Shown here piece by piece: positions 13,984 to 13,990 of a stretch of 13,990 bases of DNA. The stretch comes from Bacteroidales bacterium (lineage in GTDB: Bacteria > Bacteroidota > Bacteroidia > Bacteroidales > Dysgonomonadaceae), in NCBI GenBank assembly GCA_012799155.1, contig JAAZLV010000226.1, positions 1 through 13,990 of the forward strand, given 5' to 3'. Numbering within the stretch: the stretch's first letter is position 1; the number at the start of each line of letters is the position of its first letter. Under the pieces are notes generated by a model. It was not told the origin of the DNA and ran no database searches. It saw nothing but the letters and a program-made list of their open reading frames with translations. Both the position numbers and the translations under genes were made by a program.

Positions 13984-13990
13984 AACACCA

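Overview
The window looks like chromosome from a Bacteroidales bacterium, possibly the Dysgonomonas/Proteiniphilum/Petrimonas side of the order; the genus is a guess. The reasons are the gene families (a Nudix/winged-helix sugar regulator of the AraR type, an FHS-type glucose/galactose transporter in a galM-transporter-galK order), TAnnTTTG-type promoter boxes upstream of genes, and mostly weak Shine-Dalgarno signals. The carbamoyl-phosphate synthase genes are GC-rich with G/C third positions, the galactose genes are visibly less GC-rich, and the intergenic DNA is AT-rich.

Layout. Bases 1-372 hold the 3' end of an acyl-CoA synthetase (AMP-binding enzyme) on the + strand. It converges through a strong hairpin terminator (433-469) on a minus-strand carbamoyl-phosphate synthase block, 8203 down to 479: carA, then one full-length carB (1101 aa) 14 bp later, then a second full-length carB (1072 aa) after a 115-bp spacer that contains a tandem heptamer array. 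Upstream of carA are a 69-aa two-helix membrane protein (minus), a divergent AT-rich promoter region, and a membrane-anchored SIMPL/DUF541 protein (+). The SIMPL gene converges with a 230-aa Nudix-fold regulator (minus). From 13835 down to 10184 lies a minus-strand galactose operon: galM (aldose 1-epimerase), a FHS-family sugar transporter and galK, ending in a hairpin terminator just before the regulator gene. The last 155 bases carry the galM leader and two inverted repeats that could be operators.

How the genes work together. CarA hydrolyses glutamine and passes ammonia to CarB, making carbamoyl phosphate for pyrimidines and arginine. Two intact but diverged CarB subunits next to one CarA raise the question of subunit sharing and specialised regulation. 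The galactose genes import the sugar, interconvert its anomers and phosphorylate it; galT and galE are not in the window. The Nudix-fold protein has lost the catalytic Nudix glutamates and ends in a winged-helix-like region, so it is most likely the sugar-responsive regulator of this cluster.

The points most worth attention are the tandem carB pair, its strong resemblance (judged from memory) to animal CAD/CPS1 rather than E. coli CarB, the heptamer array that appears to supply the stop codon of the upstream carB, and the degenerate Nudix regulator with possible operators. I see no mobile element, CRISPR array, tRNA or rRNA, and no obviously new multi-gene system.
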